This document shows, in pieces, positions 51,891-63,526 of a stretch of 64,000 bases of DNA. A program made the position numbers and the translations under genes. This DNA is from Cohnella laeviribosi DSM 21336 (GTDB lineage: Bacteria > Bacillota > Bacilli > Paenibacillales > Paenibacillaceae): positions 75,199-139,198 of the forward strand of contig NZ_KB899814.1 in assembly GCF_000378425.1 (NCBI RefSeq). The letters are read 5' to 3'. Below the pieces are notes generated by a model. That model saw only the letters and a program-made list of their open reading frames with translations. It did not search any database and was not told the DNA's origin. The number at the start of each line of letters is the position of its first letter. Position 1 is the stretch's first letter.

Positions 51891-52193
51891 TTATTCACAT
51901 GTGTATAAATAAAACGCATTTTGGCGGTTATCCGGGTATTTGTCGAATTATCACACAATTTATCAACAATATCTAGTGTTGTGCACAGAATTCATCCACA
52001 AGTTATTGAATTTGTGGATAACAGGGTCAAATTCATTGAATTTCGCGGGTTGATCTGCTATGATTAGTTCGATATTTTTCCGTGGATAACTGATTTGCGG
52101 TTTAAATTTATTAACAACCTGTGTATAAAGTTGTGAACAACATCCCCTTCTTATGGACATTTAGATAAAGAATTCAGGGAATTATGTGGATAA
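51891..52193. other. oriC: oriC part 1: DnaA-box cluster upstream of dnaA
   Basis: Perfect boxes TGTGGATAA at 52013-52021 and 52185-52193, and near-matches TTATTCACA (51891), TTATCAACA (51960), TCATCCACA (51992), CGTGGATAA (52081) and TGTGTATAA (52120). The region is AT-rich compared with its surroundings. Bipartite origins with clusters on both sides of dnaA are standard in Bacillales. Confidence 0.88.
52036..52064 (+). promoter_or_regulatory. dnaA promoter
   Basis: TTGAAT (52036-52041) and TATGAT (52059-52064) lie 17 bases apart, with a TG one base before the -10 (extended -10). DnaA boxes on both sides (52013 and 52081) point to autoregulation. Confidence 0.75.
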
Positions 52194-52266
52194 CTTGTCG
52201 ATCTCGCCTTTTTTTCGACATTTCCGCTCCCTTCGTCCGCCTGTTGGGTTAAAGGAGTGACTTCAT

Positions 52267-53616
52267 GTGGACAACCGAAGCAGCGAGATCTGGCAGCAAG
52301 TCTTGTCGGTCATTCAAACCAAGCTGAGCAAGCCCAGCTTCGACACGTGGTTCAAAGCGACCAAGGCGACCTTCCTGAGCGAAGGGATGGTTCTGGTCAC
52401 GGCTCCCACGACGTTCGCGGCCGAATGGCTGGAAACCCGTTACACGAAGCTGGTCGTTTCCACGCTCTCCGAATTTTTGGGGAGACCCGTGGAAGTGAAA
52501 TTCACGATCGAAGAGAATCGACCGACAGACCCGCCAGCGCCATTTCTTCAAACTCCAGTTGTCAAGCCCGCGCCTTCCGAAGAGAACGTCTCCATGCTCA
52601 ATCCGAAGTATTTGTTCGACACGTTCGTCATCGGGGCGGGCAACCGTTTTGCGCATGCCGCATCGCTCGCCGTCGCAGAAGCGCCGGCCAAAGCGTATAA
52701 CCCGCTGTTTCTCTATGGAGGCGTGGGACTCGGGAAAACGCATCTCATGCACGCGATCGGGCACTACATATTGGAACACAATCCGCATATGAAGGTGCTC
52801 TACATCTCGTCCGAGAAATTCACGAACGAGTTCATCAACGCCATCCGGGACAACCGCGGCGAAAGCTTTCGCAACAAGTACCGGAACATCGACGTGCTGC
52901 TGATCGACGATATTCAGTTTCTGGCAGGCAAAGACGGAACGCAGGAAGAATTTTTCCACACGTTTAACGCCTTGCACGAGGAACACAAGCAGATCGTCAT
53001 TTCCAGCGACCGCACGCCGAAGGAGATTCCGACGCTGGAAGAGCGGCTGCGTTCCCGCTTTGAATGGGGACTCATCACCGACATTCAGCCGCCGGATTTG
53101 GAAACGAGGATCGCCATTCTCCGCAAAAAGGCGAAGGCGGAAAACCTTGATATTCCAAACGAAGCGATGGTGTACATCGCCAACATGATCGACTCGAACA
53201 TTCGGGAGCTGGAGGGCGCCCTCATCCGGATCGTCGCCTACTCGTCCCTGACGAACCAGGACGTCACGACGCATCTGGCTGCGGAAGCGCTCAAAGACAT
53301 CCTGCCTTCCAACCGAAACCGGGTGATCACGATTCAGGACATCCAGCAGCGGGTCGGCGAATTCTACGGTCTCAAGCTGGAGGACTTCAAGGCGCGCAAA
53401 CGGACGAAAGCCGTCGCTTTTCCGCGGCAGATCGCCATGTATTTGTCGCGCGAGCTGACGGACTATTCCCTGCCGAAAATCGGCGAAGCGTTCGGAGGAC
53501 GGGACCATACGACCGTCATCCACGCCCATGAGAAAATCAGCAACCAGCTCAAAACGGACCAGGAATTATACAAGATCATTCAAACGTTGACGGAGAAAAT
53601 CAAAAATCTGACTTGA
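52267..53616 (+). CDS. dnaA: Replication initiator DnaA
   Basis: A 449-residue initiator. Domain I (about 1-80, [20 protein letters not shown]), a short linker, AAA+ domain with Walker A GGVGLGKT (151-158), Walker [11 protein letters not shown] and sensor residues, and DNA-binding domain IV ending [24 protein letters not shown] is seven bases before GTG 52267, the start codon that fits the family N-terminus MDN-like. It is followed by the second half of oriC. Confidence 0.98.
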   Translation: MDNRSSEIWQQVLSVIQTKLSKPSFDTWFKATKATFLSEGMVLVTAPTTFAAEWLETRYTKLVVSTLSEFLGRPVEVKFTIEENRPTDPPAPFLQTPVVKPAPSEENVSMLNPKYLFDTFVIGAGNRFAHAASLAVAEAPAKAYNPLFLYGGVGLGKTHLMHAIGHYILEHNPHMKVLYISSEKFTNEFINAIRDNRGESFRNKYRNIDVLLIDDIQFLAGKDGTQEEFFHTFNALHEEHKQIVISSDRTPKEIPTLEERLRSRFEWGLITDIQPPDLETRIAILRKKAKAENLDIPNEAMVYIANMIDSNIRELEGALIRIVAYSSLTNQDVTTHLAAEALKDILPSNRNRVITIQDIQQRVGEFYGLKLEDFKARKRTKAVAFPRQIAMYLSRELTDYSLPKIGEAFGGRDHTTVIHAHEKISNQLKTDQELYKIIQTLTEKIKNLT

Positions 53617-53679
53617 TTCGGCATCAGAAACGAAATTGCGCAGTGGAAAAACGGAAAGCCTGTACACAAAAGATGCACA

Positions 53680-53776
53680 TGTGGATAGGCTCCGTTTTCG
53701 CGTTTTTTCGACTTATCCACATATCCACTCGGCCTACTACTACGACCTTAAATATTTAAATATGCTACTTTAAGCA
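53680..53776. other. oriC: oriC part 2: DnaA boxes, DnaA-trio and unwinding element
   Basis: TGTGGATAG (53680-53688) and TTATCCACA (53713-53721, with a second half ATATCCACT) are followed by CTACTACTACGA (53734-53745), a DnaA-trio series, and then an AT-only-like stretch CTTAAATATTTAAATATG (from 53747). This order of box, trio and AT-rich DNA is the known basal unwinding system of Bacillus subtilis. Confidence 0.85.
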
Positions 53777-53797
53777 AAAAAATGACGAGGTGCGTCA

Positions 53798-54940
53798 ATG
53801 AAACTGACCATATCACGCAACGAATTGAACGAAGCGGTGCAGCAGACGGTCAAAGCCGTTTCCTCCAGGACCACGATTCCGATTTTGAGCGGCATTAAGA
53901 TCGACGCCGACGCACAGGGGATTACGCTTACCGCCAGCGATACCGATATATCGATTCAAAGCTACATTCCCGCAGAAACGGCGGACAAGCACATCGCTAC
54001 CGTCACCCAAAGCGGCAGCGTTGTTTTGCCCGCTAAATTTTTTGCCGAAATCGTGCGCAAGCTTCCCCATGAAGAAGTGAACATCGACGTAGGCGAACGG
54101 TTCCAAACCGTGATCCATTCCGGATCGAGCGAAATCCAGATCGTCGGCATGGATCCGGAAGAGTTCCCCGTTCTTCCCGTGTTGGAAGAGGACAAAGTAT
54201 TCAGCGTGCCGGGCGACCTGCTCAAATCGATGATCCGCCAAACGGTGTTTGCGGTTACGACCAACGAATCGACGCCCGTATTGACCGGCGTGCTGTGGAA
54301 CCTTCAGGACGGCGTGCTCAAATTTCTGGCGACCGACCGGCATCGTCTGGCGACATCGTCGATCAAAATCGACGCCGATCCGGACATCCGCTTCGGCAAT
54401 GTCGTCATTTCCGGCAAAACCTTAAACGAGTTGTCGAAAATCATCCCCGAGCAGAACACGCTGATCGATATCGTCGTCGCGGACAGCCAGGTGCTGTTCA
54501 AGCTGGGCAACGTGCTGTTCTTCACGCGGATGCTGGACGGAACGTTCCCCGATACCACCAAGATTATTCCGACCAGCTACAAAACAGAACTCGTTCTTCA
54601 CACCCGGGCGCTCGGCGATGCGCTCGACCGCGCGTACTTGCTGTCCCGGGAGGAGAAGACGAACATCGTCCGTTTGACGACAACGGAAAACGGGAATGTA
54701 GAAATTCTATCCAGTTCTTCCGAACTGGGACGGATGCAGGAGCAGCTTGAAGCGGTGGAATTGACCGGCGAGCCGTTGCGGATCGCCTTCAACTCGAAAT
54801 ATATGCTGGACGTGCTCAAGGTAACCGACAGCGAGCAGCTGTTTATCGGCTTTACCGGACCGATGAGCCCGATTATTATCAAGCCGCGGGACCACGACAA
54901 CGCCCTGCATCTTATTCTTCCTTATCGGACCACGAATTGA
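53798..54940 (+). CDS. dnaN: DNA polymerase III sliding clamp (beta)
   Basis: A 380-residue clamp made of three similar domains. It starts MKLTISRNELNEAVQQTVKA and ends with the conserved MSPIIIKPRDHDNALHLILP, where partner proteins bind in the cleft. GAGGTG seven bases before ATG 53798. The gap to dnaA (181 bases) is filled by oriC. Confidence 0.98.
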   Translation: MKLTISRNELNEAVQQTVKAVSSRTTIPILSGIKIDADAQGITLTASDTDISIQSYIPAETADKHIATVTQSGSVVLPAKFFAEIVRKLPHEEVNIDVGERFQTVIHSGSSEIQIVGMDPEEFPVLPVLEEDKVFSVPGDLLKSMIRQTVFAVTTNESTPVLTGVLWNLQDGVLKFLATDRHRLATSSIKIDADPDIRFGNVVISGKTLNELSKIIPEQNTLIDIVVADSQVLFKLGNVLFFTRMLDGTFPDTTKIIPTSYKTELVLHTRALGDALDRAYLLSREEKTNIVRLTTTENGNVEILSSSSELGRMQEQLEAVELTGEPLRIAFNSKYMLDVLKVTDSEQLFIGFTGPMSPIIIKPRDHDNALHLILPYRTTN

Positions 54941-54951
54941 GGCGAGAAGCG

Positions 54952-55167
54952 ATGAAGGAAATTACGATCACCACGGAATATATCACGCTCGGTCAGCTGC
55001 TCAAGCTGACCGACTGCGTCGGAACCGGCGGAGAGGTAAAACGGTTTGTCAAAGAGACGCCGATCCGGGTCAACGGCCAGCCGGAGGATCGCAGAGGGCG
55101 CAAGATCGTGCCGGGCGATTCGGTCGAGGTGGAAGGCTTCGGCGCGTTTGTCGTACGAACCGGATAG
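54952..55167 (+). CDS. rlbA: S4-domain protein RlbA (YaaA)
   Basis: A 71-residue RNA-binding protein of the S4 type: ITLGQLLKLTDCVGTGGEVK, VKETPIRVNGQPEDRRGRKI and PGDSVEVEG. In Bacillus subtilis YaaA aids ribosome assembly. GAGGCG nine bases upstream supports ATG 54952. It lies 11 bases after dnaN and 24 before recF. Confidence 0.93.
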   Translation: MKEITITTEYITLGQLLKLTDCVGTGGEVKRFVKETPIRVNGQPEDRRGRKIVPGDSVEVEGFGAFVVRTG

Positions 55168-55191
55168 ATGCCGCGGGAAAGGAATCAGGGC

Positions 55192-56310
55192 ATGCAGCTG
55201 AATCGGTTGGAATTGCAAGGCTACCGCAATTACGAACGGCTGACGCTGGATACAAGCGCCGGCGTCAATATTTTGGTGGGTCCGAACGCGCAGGGAAAAA
55301 CCAACCTGCTGGAAGCGATTCACGTCCTGGCTCTGACCAAATCCCACCGCACGTCCAAGGATAAGGAGCTGATCGGCTGGAATCAGCCCTTTGCCCGGAT
55401 CCGCGCCGAGCTGACCCGCAAATACGGGAAGATTTCGATGGAGCTGCAGCTGTCCCCCCAAGGCAAGCGGGCGAAGGTCAACGAACTGGAGCAGCGCAAG
55501 CTGAGCGGGTTCGTAGGGACGCTTAACGTGGTGCTGTTTGCGCCGGAAGATCTCGATATCGTCAAAGGTTCGCCGGGTGTGCGCCGCCGGTTCATGGATA
55601 TGGAGATCGGCCAGGTGCACCCCGGCTATTTGCACGACTCGCAGCAATATCAGAAAATCATGCAGCAGCGCAACAATTACCTGAAATCCACCGACGCCTC
55701 CAAAGCTTCGCAGGCGATGCTGGACGTGTGGAATGAACAATTGGTTTCCTTTGGTGTTAAAATGATGCAAAAAAGGAAAACCTTTATACGTAAGCTGCAG
55801 GGATGGGCAGAGAAAATCCATTACGGCATTACGGCCGGAAGCGAACAGCTGACGGTTGAATATCGCCCATCGTTCGGAATCGACGATGACGCCGGCTTCC
55901 AAGATGAAGCTTCTTTATTCCAGCAATTTATGTTAAAGTTAACACAAGGCAAAGAGCAGGAGTTTCGCCGCGGCACGACGCTCGTAGGTCCGCACAGGGA
56001 CGATTTGGCGTTCTACATTAACGGGAAGGACGTGCAATCCTTCGGGTCGCAAGGCCAGCAGCGGACCGCGGCTTTGTCGCTTAAGCTGGCGGAACTGGAG
56101 CTTATGCGCGAAGAGATTGGAGAATATCCGCTGCTGCTGCTGGACGATGTTTTGTCGGAGCTGGACCAGCAGCGGCAAACCCAGTTGATCGAGACATTCC
56201 AGAGCCGGGTTCAGACGTTTATTACGACGACCGGACTGGAGAGCGTAAATATGAACCGTTTGAAGGATGCGGCCGTTTATGAAGTCCGTGGAGGAGAAAT
56301 CGTCGGCTGA
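55192..56310 (+). CDS. recF: Recombination mediator RecF
   Basis: A 372-residue SMC-like ATPase used in gap repair. Begins MQLNRLELQGYRNYERLTLD, Walker A GPNAQGKT (30-37), signature GSQGQQRTAALSLKLAELEL, Walker B LLLLDDVLSELD. AAAGGA precedes ATG 55192, so the open frame from 55168 is not the start. Part of dnaN-rlbA-recF-remB. Confidence 0.97.
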   Translation: MQLNRLELQGYRNYERLTLDTSAGVNILVGPNAQGKTNLLEAIHVLALTKSHRTSKDKELIGWNQPFARIRAELTRKYGKISMELQLSPQGKRAKVNELEQRKLSGFVGTLNVVLFAPEDLDIVKGSPGVRRRFMDMEIGQVHPGYLHDSQQYQKIMQQRNNYLKSTDASKASQAMLDVWNEQLVSFGVKMMQKRKTFIRKLQGWAEKIHYGITAGSEQLTVEYRPSFGIDDDAGFQDEASLFQQFMLKLTQGKEQEFRRGTTLVGPHRDDLAFYINGKDVQSFGSQGQQRTAALSLKLAELELMREEIGEYPLLLLDDVLSELDQQRQTQLIETFQSRVQTFITTTGLESVNMNRLKDAAVYEVRGGEIVG

Positions 56311-56363
56311 AAGAACGGTCCGTTCTGCGGACCGGGAGCGAATCATGCAACGGGAGGCGCGGC

Positions 56364-56612
56364 ATGTACATTCATCTCGGCGGAGAGAAAATCATTCGGA
56401 CGTCGCAGCTTGTGGCTATTTTTGATATTTCCATCGAGCAGTCCTCCAAGCTGTCCAGGCAATTCGTGGCGCATGCCCGCAAGAACCGCGAAGTGGAGAC
56501 CATCGGGGATGAAGAGCCGAAGTCGATCGTCGTCACGGAAGAGAAAGTGTACTATTCGCCCATTTCCTCGTCCACGTTGAAGAAAAGGGCCCATCAATTG
56601 CTTGATCTATAG
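56364..56612 (+). CDS. remB: Extracellular matrix regulator RemB (YaaB)
   Basis: An 82-residue protein of the RemA/RemB type (DUF370): YIHLGGEKIIRTSQLVAIFD and SKSIVVTEEKVYYSPISS-like region (EPKSIVVTEEKVYYSPIS). In Bacillus subtilis RemB activates biofilm matrix genes. GGGAGG ten bases upstream of ATG 56364. It lies between recF and gyrB as usual. Confidence 0.93.
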   Translation: MYIHLGGEKIIRTSQLVAIFDISIEQSSKLSRQFVAHARKNREVETIGDEEPKSIVVTEEKVYYSPISSSTLKKRAHQLLDL

Positions 56613-56673
56613 CGGGACTTAACGGCGCGTCGGCGCCGTTTCGCCTGTCGGTCCCGGGGTGGCAATGCGTTAA

Positions 56674-58611
<1,938 letters not shown>

Positions 58612-58716
58612 ACCTTGCGGCCAAAACCGCGATTTCACCCGCCATCGCACCGGACCCGACAAGGGGTATGCCCCGCGGGCGGGTGCGAAACGGCGGGTTG
58701 TTTGTTTTCAGCTCCC

Positions 58717-59493
58717 TTAGGTTCGGCGGCGGAAGCGGCCGTAAGCGGCGGCGTACCGGTAAATGCGCCGAAAGACGGCGGCGTCCGGGAGCTTGCGAAA
58801 CAGAAACGGATCGGGAAGCGTGTTGACTTCGAGAATCCAGGGTTTCAGATTTGCGTCGACGGCAATGTCCACTCCGATTTCCTTGATGCCGGGAAACGCT
58901 TTTTCAAGCGTCTGCGCGACTTTTTCTCCCAGCGCCATGAGCGTGTCCCGATACGATTTCATCTTCTCTTTGTCGCTGAAATAGCCGTTCATCAAGGTTT
59001 CGAAGGGATGCGGAGTGCCGCCGTTGTGATAATTGGTCACGATTTTCCGGGGATGGGCGAGCCGGCCGATAATGCCGGTCGATTCCCAGTTCGACGAAAG
59101 ATTGTGCTGGACCATTACGCGAAAATCGAACCGGCGGCCTTCATGCTTAAGCAGCTCAATGCCCTGCTGGCAAATATACCTTTTTCGGAACTTGAGGCGA
59201 AGAAGCTTTCGGTACATGCCGTCAAAGGAGCGGAACCGGAACTTGCGTTCGCCGGACTGCAACAGATACGGCAGCACGTATTTCGCCTTCCATTCCAGGC
59301 GGATGACGCCGTAACCGAACGTGCCGCTCACCGGCTTGACGTAAATCATCCCGTATTTGTGAAGCAATTCGTTCACCGTATTCCGGCTGAACAGACGGGT
59401 CTCCGGAATATACTCTTTCAATTCGGGGTCCGCAAGCAGCGCATCGGTTTTGGCCCGTTTGCTTTGGACACGGCGGATCGGCATCCGGCTCAT
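58717..59493 (-). CDS. YheC/YheD family ATP-grasp protein
   Basis: A 258-residue protein: YGMIYVKPVSGTFGYGVIRL, CQQGIELLKHEGRRFDFRVM, IGVDIAVDANLKPWILEVNT. These are the ATP-grasp elements of the YheC/YheD family, which is associated with spore coats in Bacillus. Roughly the full ATP-grasp module is present, but shorter than the ~360-450 residues of long YheD proteins. It lies antisense between gyrB and gyrA. Substrates of the family are unknown. Confidence 0.85.
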   Translation of the reverse strand: MSRMPIRRVQSKRAKTDALLADPELKEYIPETRLFSRNTVNELLHKYGMIYVKPVSGTFGYGVIRLEWKAKYVLPYLLQSGERKFRFRSFDGMYRKLLRLKFRKRYICQQGIELLKHEGRRFDFRVMVQHNLSSNWESTGIIGRLAHPRKIVTNYHNGGTPHPFETLMNGYFSDKEKMKSYRDTLMALGEKVAQTLEKAFPGIKEIGVDIAVDANLKPWILEVNTLPDPFLFRKLPDAAVFRRIYRYAAAYGRFRRRT

Positions 59494-59515
59494 CCAACCT
59501 TTCCCGTAACATTAT

Positions 59516-59523
59516 GCTATAAT
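59516..59523 (+). promoter_or_regulatory. Extended -10 promoter of gyrA
   Basis: TGCTATAAT (59515-59523) is an extended -10 without a good -35. A start near 59530 would leave about 70 bases before gyrA, needed because the antisense gene separates it from gyrB. Confidence 0.55.
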
Positions 59524-59599
59524 GGAATTATTCATCCTTTTTACAGTATGACGGCTGAACGGTTGTGGTGTTCGTTGGTAACGAAGAAGGAGGATCTTC

Positions 59600-62065
59600 A
59601 TGACGGAAGAACAACGCTCCCAAATTCGCGACCGTGATATCGGTCTCGAGATGCGGGAATCGTTTTTGAATTATGCCATGAGCACGATCGTAGCTCGTGC
59701 TCTGCCTGACGTTCGGGACGGATTGAAGCCGGTGCACCGCCGCATTTTGTACGGCATGTCGGAACTTGGGGTTACGCCGGACAAGCCGTTCAAAAAATCG
59801 GCGCGGATCGTCGGCGATGTCATGGGTAAATACCACCCTCATGGCGACTCTGCGCTTTACGAAGCGATGGTCCGGATGGCGCAGGATTTTTCCATGCGCT
59901 ACATGCTTGTGGAGGGCCAGGGCAACTTCGGGTCCGTCGACGGCGATATGGCGGCTGCCATGCGGTATACGGAGTCCCGGCTGTCGAAGATCGCGATGGA
60001 AATGCTTCGCGACATCAACAAGGAGACGGTCAACTTCGTTCCGAACTACGACGGGGAAGAAACCGAGCCGGAAGTTTTGCCGTCGCGGTTCCCCAACCTT
60101 CTGGTCAACGGTACGACGGGGATTGCCGTCGGGATGGCCACGAACATTCCTCCGCACAACCTGACCGAAGTCATTAACGGCGTTCAAGCGCTGATCCGCA
60201 ATCCGGAGCTGACGGCGCTTGATTTGATGGAATATATCAAGGGACCGGATTTCCCGACCTCGGGCATTATTTTGGGGCGGGAGGGCATCCGTTCGGCCTA
60301 TATGACCGGGCGCGGCTCCATCACCATCCGGGCGCGGACCGAGATCGAGGAGGTAAACGGCAAGGCGCGGATCATCGTGACGGAAATTCCGTACCAGGTC
60401 AACAAAGCCCGCTTGGTCGAAAAGATCGCGGAACTGGTTCGCGAAAAAAAGATCGACGGCATTACCGACCTGCGCGACGAATCGGACCGCAACGGTATAC
60501 GGGTCGTCATCGAGCTTCGCCGGGACGTCAATCCGAACGTCGTGCTGAACAATTTGTACAAGCACACGTCCATGCAATCCTCGTTCGGCATCAACATGCT
60601 CGCGATTGTAAACAAAGAGCCGAAGATTTTGAACTTGCGGGAAGTTCTGCAGCATTACCTCCAACATCAGGTCGAAGTCATCCGCAGGCGGACGGAATAC
60701 GACCTGAAAAAGGCCGAAGCCAGAGCCCATATTCTCGAGGGATTGCGGATTGCGCTGGATCATCTGGATGAAGTCATCGCGCTCATTCGCTCTTCGCAAT
60801 CCGACGAAGATGCCCGCAACGGCCTGATTGAACGGTTCGGCTTGTCGTTCGATCAGGCGCAGGCGATTCTCGATATGCGTCTGCGCCGTCTCACCGGCTT
60901 GGAACGCGAGAAAATCGAGCAGGAATATAACGAATTGCTGCAGAAGATAGCCGAATACAAAGCGATTCTCGGTGACGAACAGCTCGTGCTGAACATCATC
61001 CACGAAGAGCTGGAAGAGATTAAAACCAAGTACGGCGACGAGCGGCGGACGGAGATTACGGCCGTTGACAACGAGATTCTCGACGAGGATCTCATTCCGC
61101 GCGACGATGTGGTGATTACGATGACGCACACGGGCTATATCAAACGATTGCCGGTGTCGACGTATCGCAGCCAAAAGCGCGGCGGCCGGGGCGTTGTCGG
61201 AATGGACACGAAGGAAGACGATTTTATCGAGCATCTGTTCGTCTCCAACACGCACCATTACCTGCTGTTCTTTACGAACCGGGGACGGGTGTTCCGGCTG
61301 AAGGCGTACGAAATTCCGGAATTGAGCCGGACGGCGCGGGGAACGCCGATAATCAACCTTATCCAGATCGATCAGGGGGAAACGATCAATTTCGTGATTC
61401 CGGTCGAGTCGATGGAGTCGAACCGCTATTTGTTCTTCGCCACCCGGAACGGGATTGTCAAGAAGACCCCGCTGGACGATTACGCCAATATCCGCAAGGT
61501 CGGGTTGATCGCCATTTCCCTGCGCGAAGACGACGATCTGATCGGCGTGAAGCTGACCGACGGCAACCAGGAAATCGTTATGGGCACGGCGCAGGGCATG
61601 TCCATTCGCTTCTCCGAGCAGGACGTGCGCCCGATGGGCCGTGCGGCGACCGGCGTCAAAGGCATTCAGCTCGAAAAAGGCGACACCGTCATCGATATGG
61701 ACGTCGTCGATCCGGACCGGGATGTGCTGATCGTGACGGCCAAAGGCTACGGCAAGCGGACGCCGATGACCGAATACCGCAGCCAGACGCGCGGGGGCAA
61801 AGGCATCAAGACGCTTCACGTAACGGAAAAGAACGGATCGGTCGTCAGCCTTAAAGTGGTCAAAGACGATGAGGATTTGATGATCATCACGACTTCCGGC
61901 ACCTTGATCCGGACGAGCATGTCGGGAATCAATACGATGGGCCGCATTACGCAAGGCGTAAAGCTGATCAATATTAGGGACGACGAAGCGGTTGCGTCCG
62001 TCGCGCGGGCGCCCAGCAGCGAAGATACGGGAGAGTCGGAACCGATTAACGATGAGAGCGAATAA
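59600..62065 (+). CDS. gyrA: DNA gyrase subunit A
   Basis: An 821-residue subunit that cuts and rejoins DNA. Catalytic Tyr123 in [13 protein letters not shown]; the quinolone region [17 protein letters not shown] carries Ser84 and Glu88, the residues found in susceptible strains. The C-terminal beta-pinwheel contains the GyrA box region [19 protein letters not shown] about nine bases before ATG 59600. Acidic tail [14 protein letters not shown]. Confidence 0.97.
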   Translation: MTEEQRSQIRDRDIGLEMRESFLNYAMSTIVARALPDVRDGLKPVHRRILYGMSELGVTPDKPFKKSARIVGDVMGKYHPHGDSALYEAMVRMAQDFSMRYMLVEGQGNFGSVDGDMAAAMRYTESRLSKIAMEMLRDINKETVNFVPNYDGEETEPEVLPSRFPNLLVNGTTGIAVGMATNIPPHNLTEVINGVQALIRNPELTALDLMEYIKGPDFPTSGIILGREGIRSAYMTGRGSITIRARTEIEEVNGKARIIVTEIPYQVNKARLVEKIAELVREKKIDGITDLRDESDRNGIRVVIELRRDVNPNVVLNNLYKHTSMQSSFGINMLAIVNKEPKILNLREVLQHYLQHQVEVIRRRTEYDLKKAEARAHILEGLRIALDHLDEVIALIRSSQSDEDARNGLIERFGLSFDQAQAILDMRLRRLTGLEREKIEQEYNELLQKIAEYKAILGDEQLVLNIIHEELEEIKTKYGDERRTEITAVDNEILDEDLIPRDDVVITMTHTGYIKRLPVSTYRSQKRGGRGVVGMDTKEDDFIEHLFVSNTHHYLLFFTNRGRVFRLKAYEIPELSRTARGTPIINLIQIDQGETINFVIPVESMESNRYLFFATRNGIVKKTPLDDYANIRKVGLIAISLREDDDLIGVKLTDGNQEIVMGTAQGMSIRFSEQDVRPMGRAATGVKGIQLEKGDTVIDMDVVDPDRDVLIVTAKGYGKRTPMTEYRSQTRGGKGIKTLHVTEKNGSVVSLKVVKDDEDLMIITTSGTLIRTSMSGINTMGRITQGVKLINIRDDEAVASVARAPSSEDTGESEPINDESE

Positions 62066-62091
62066 CCGGGTTGGTCGGGAGGTAGAACGTC

Positions 62092-63153
62092 ATGCCGGTG
62101 TTGTCCGTAACACAGGTACGGGAAGGCGACTGTCTGGCCGCGGATGTGCTGACGCCGTTAGGCAGCCTTCTTTTTCCCGAAGGAAGGGTTTTGTCCGGGC
62201 GGGATCTGGAGATTTTGCGCGCGTTTCTCATTGCGAATGTAGACGTACGTCGCGACGGTCTGGCCGAAACGAAGGAACAAGCGGAGGAGACGGCCCCCGA
62301 AGCCGCGCTTTTGCCGCTGCAGCAAAAGTTTTTGGAGATGGAGCGATTGCTGGAGCGCTCGGCGGCGTTGACGGGACCCGGACAAAAATTGCCCGTGCTT
62401 GAGCTCCGCAACAAACTCCAGGAGCTGCTCGGCAGCATCGACGAATATAATGTTTTGACATTCGTTCCTCCCCCAACCGTGAAGCCGGCCGAAAGGTGGA
62501 TCCGCAACAGCGTTCTTGCGGCGCTCACCTCCTATAAGCTGGCCAAATGGTGCAAGCTGCCGGAAAAGGATTGGCTGCAAATTGCGTTTGCGGGTCTTTT
62601 GCATGATATCGGCAATGTCCGCATCGATCCGGCGATCTTTCACAAGCCGGGCTCATTAACGCCGCAGGAAGTTCAGGAGATGAGGCAGCATACGGTGTAC
62701 GGCTTCCGCTTGCTTGAGGGCGTTCCTTCCCTGAATCAAGGCGTGGCGCTTGCGGCTCTGCAGCATCATGAACGATTGGACGGAAGCGGCTATCCCATGA
62801 AAATCACCGGCGACAAAATTCATCCCTATGCCAAAATCGTCGCCATTGCGGATATGTATCATGCGATGACGACGGCGCGCAATCAGCGGCAAGCCCAGTC
62901 GCCCTATCTGGTGCTGGAGGAATTGCAGTCCCAATCGTTCGGCAAGCTCGATCCGCTGTTCGTGCGGACGTTTATCGAACGGGCGACGCATTTTCACAAC
63001 GGCATGCTGGTTCGGCTTAACGACAACCGGGTCGGCGAGATCGTTTTTACCGACGCTCAACATCCGACTCGACCTATGATCTCCGTTTCCGGAGAAATTA
63101 TTAATCTGAACAAGCAACGCGATCTGTATATCAGTTCGATCTACTCCGCCTGA
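62092..63153 (+). CDS. HD-GYP domain protein
   Basis: A 353-residue protein. An N-terminal part (about 1-120) is followed by an HD-GYP phosphodiesterase domain: LLHDIGNVRIDPAIFHKPGS, HTVYGFRLL, HHERLDGSGYPMKITGDKIH and IADMYHAMTT. The HHExxDGxGYP motif is complete, so c-di-GMP hydrolysis is likely. The C-terminal ~60 residues form a small beta region. GGGAGG ten bases upstream of ATG 62092. It follows gyrA by 26 bases and precedes the rRNA operon. Confidence 0.92.
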   Translation: MPVLSVTQVREGDCLAADVLTPLGSLLFPEGRVLSGRDLEILRAFLIANVDVRRDGLAETKEQAEETAPEAALLPLQQKFLEMERLLERSAALTGPGQKLPVLELRNKLQELLGSIDEYNVLTFVPPPTVKPAERWIRNSVLAALTSYKLAKWCKLPEKDWLQIAFAGLLHDIGNVRIDPAIFHKPGSLTPQEVQEMRQHTVYGFRLLEGVPSLNQGVALAALQHHERLDGSGYPMKITGDKIHPYAKIVAIADMYHAMTTARNQRQAQSPYLVLEELQSQSFGKLDPLFVRTFIERATHFHNGMLVRLNDNRVGEIVFTDAQHPTRPMISVSGEIINLNKQRDLYISSIYSA

Positions 63154-63172
63154 CGGGAGCGGGCGCAGGTTA

Positions 63173-63217
63173 AACCGGATAACGGCCGAAAGGCGGTTTC
63201 CGGTTTTTGTTTTTTGA
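63173..63217 (+). terminator. Terminator before the rRNA operon
   Basis: AACCGGA (63173-63179) pairs with TCCGGTT (63199-63205), with GGCC/GGC pairing inside, then TTTGTTTTTTG follows. Ends the gyrA/HD-GYP transcript. Confidence 0.75.
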
Positions 63218-63320
63218 AGACTAAGCGCGGACGTTCGGGCGCCGGAAAAAGCGGTCCGAGGCGAAGCGGAGATCGAAAAGATTGTAAAAATATTCCATTA
63301 ATAAATTTTAAAAAAAGGTA

Positions 63321-63349
63321 TTGCATAGGCGAATGGATCGTGATATATT
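63321..63349 (+). promoter_or_regulatory. rRNA operon promoter
   Basis: TTGCAT (63321-63326) and TATATT (63344-63349) are 17 bases apart and are preceded by an A/T-rich UP-like stretch (63283-63318). A hairpin CGCCGC/GCGGCG (about 63357-63375) and the leader motif GCTCCTTGAAAACTGAACA follow. Confidence 0.8.
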
Positions 63350-63526
63350 ATTTGAGTCGCCGCTGAACGGCGGCGCGAAAGCGAAGGCCTACGGGCCAAG
63401 CGATTGCTCCTTGAAAACTGAACATCGAGCGTAATTCGAAACACCGTCAAGCAAGAGTTTTCTTGCGAGACAAGCCAGAAGAATTTGGAGCCAAACGGCT
63501 CTTCGATAAACCGGTCCGTTGGACCT

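Noticed and set aside
59528..61954. 808-codon open frame antisense to gyrA
   Set aside because: It is the mirror of a certain gyrA in GC-rich DNA, has no ribosome-binding site and gives a His/Arg/Asp-rich translation with no domain.
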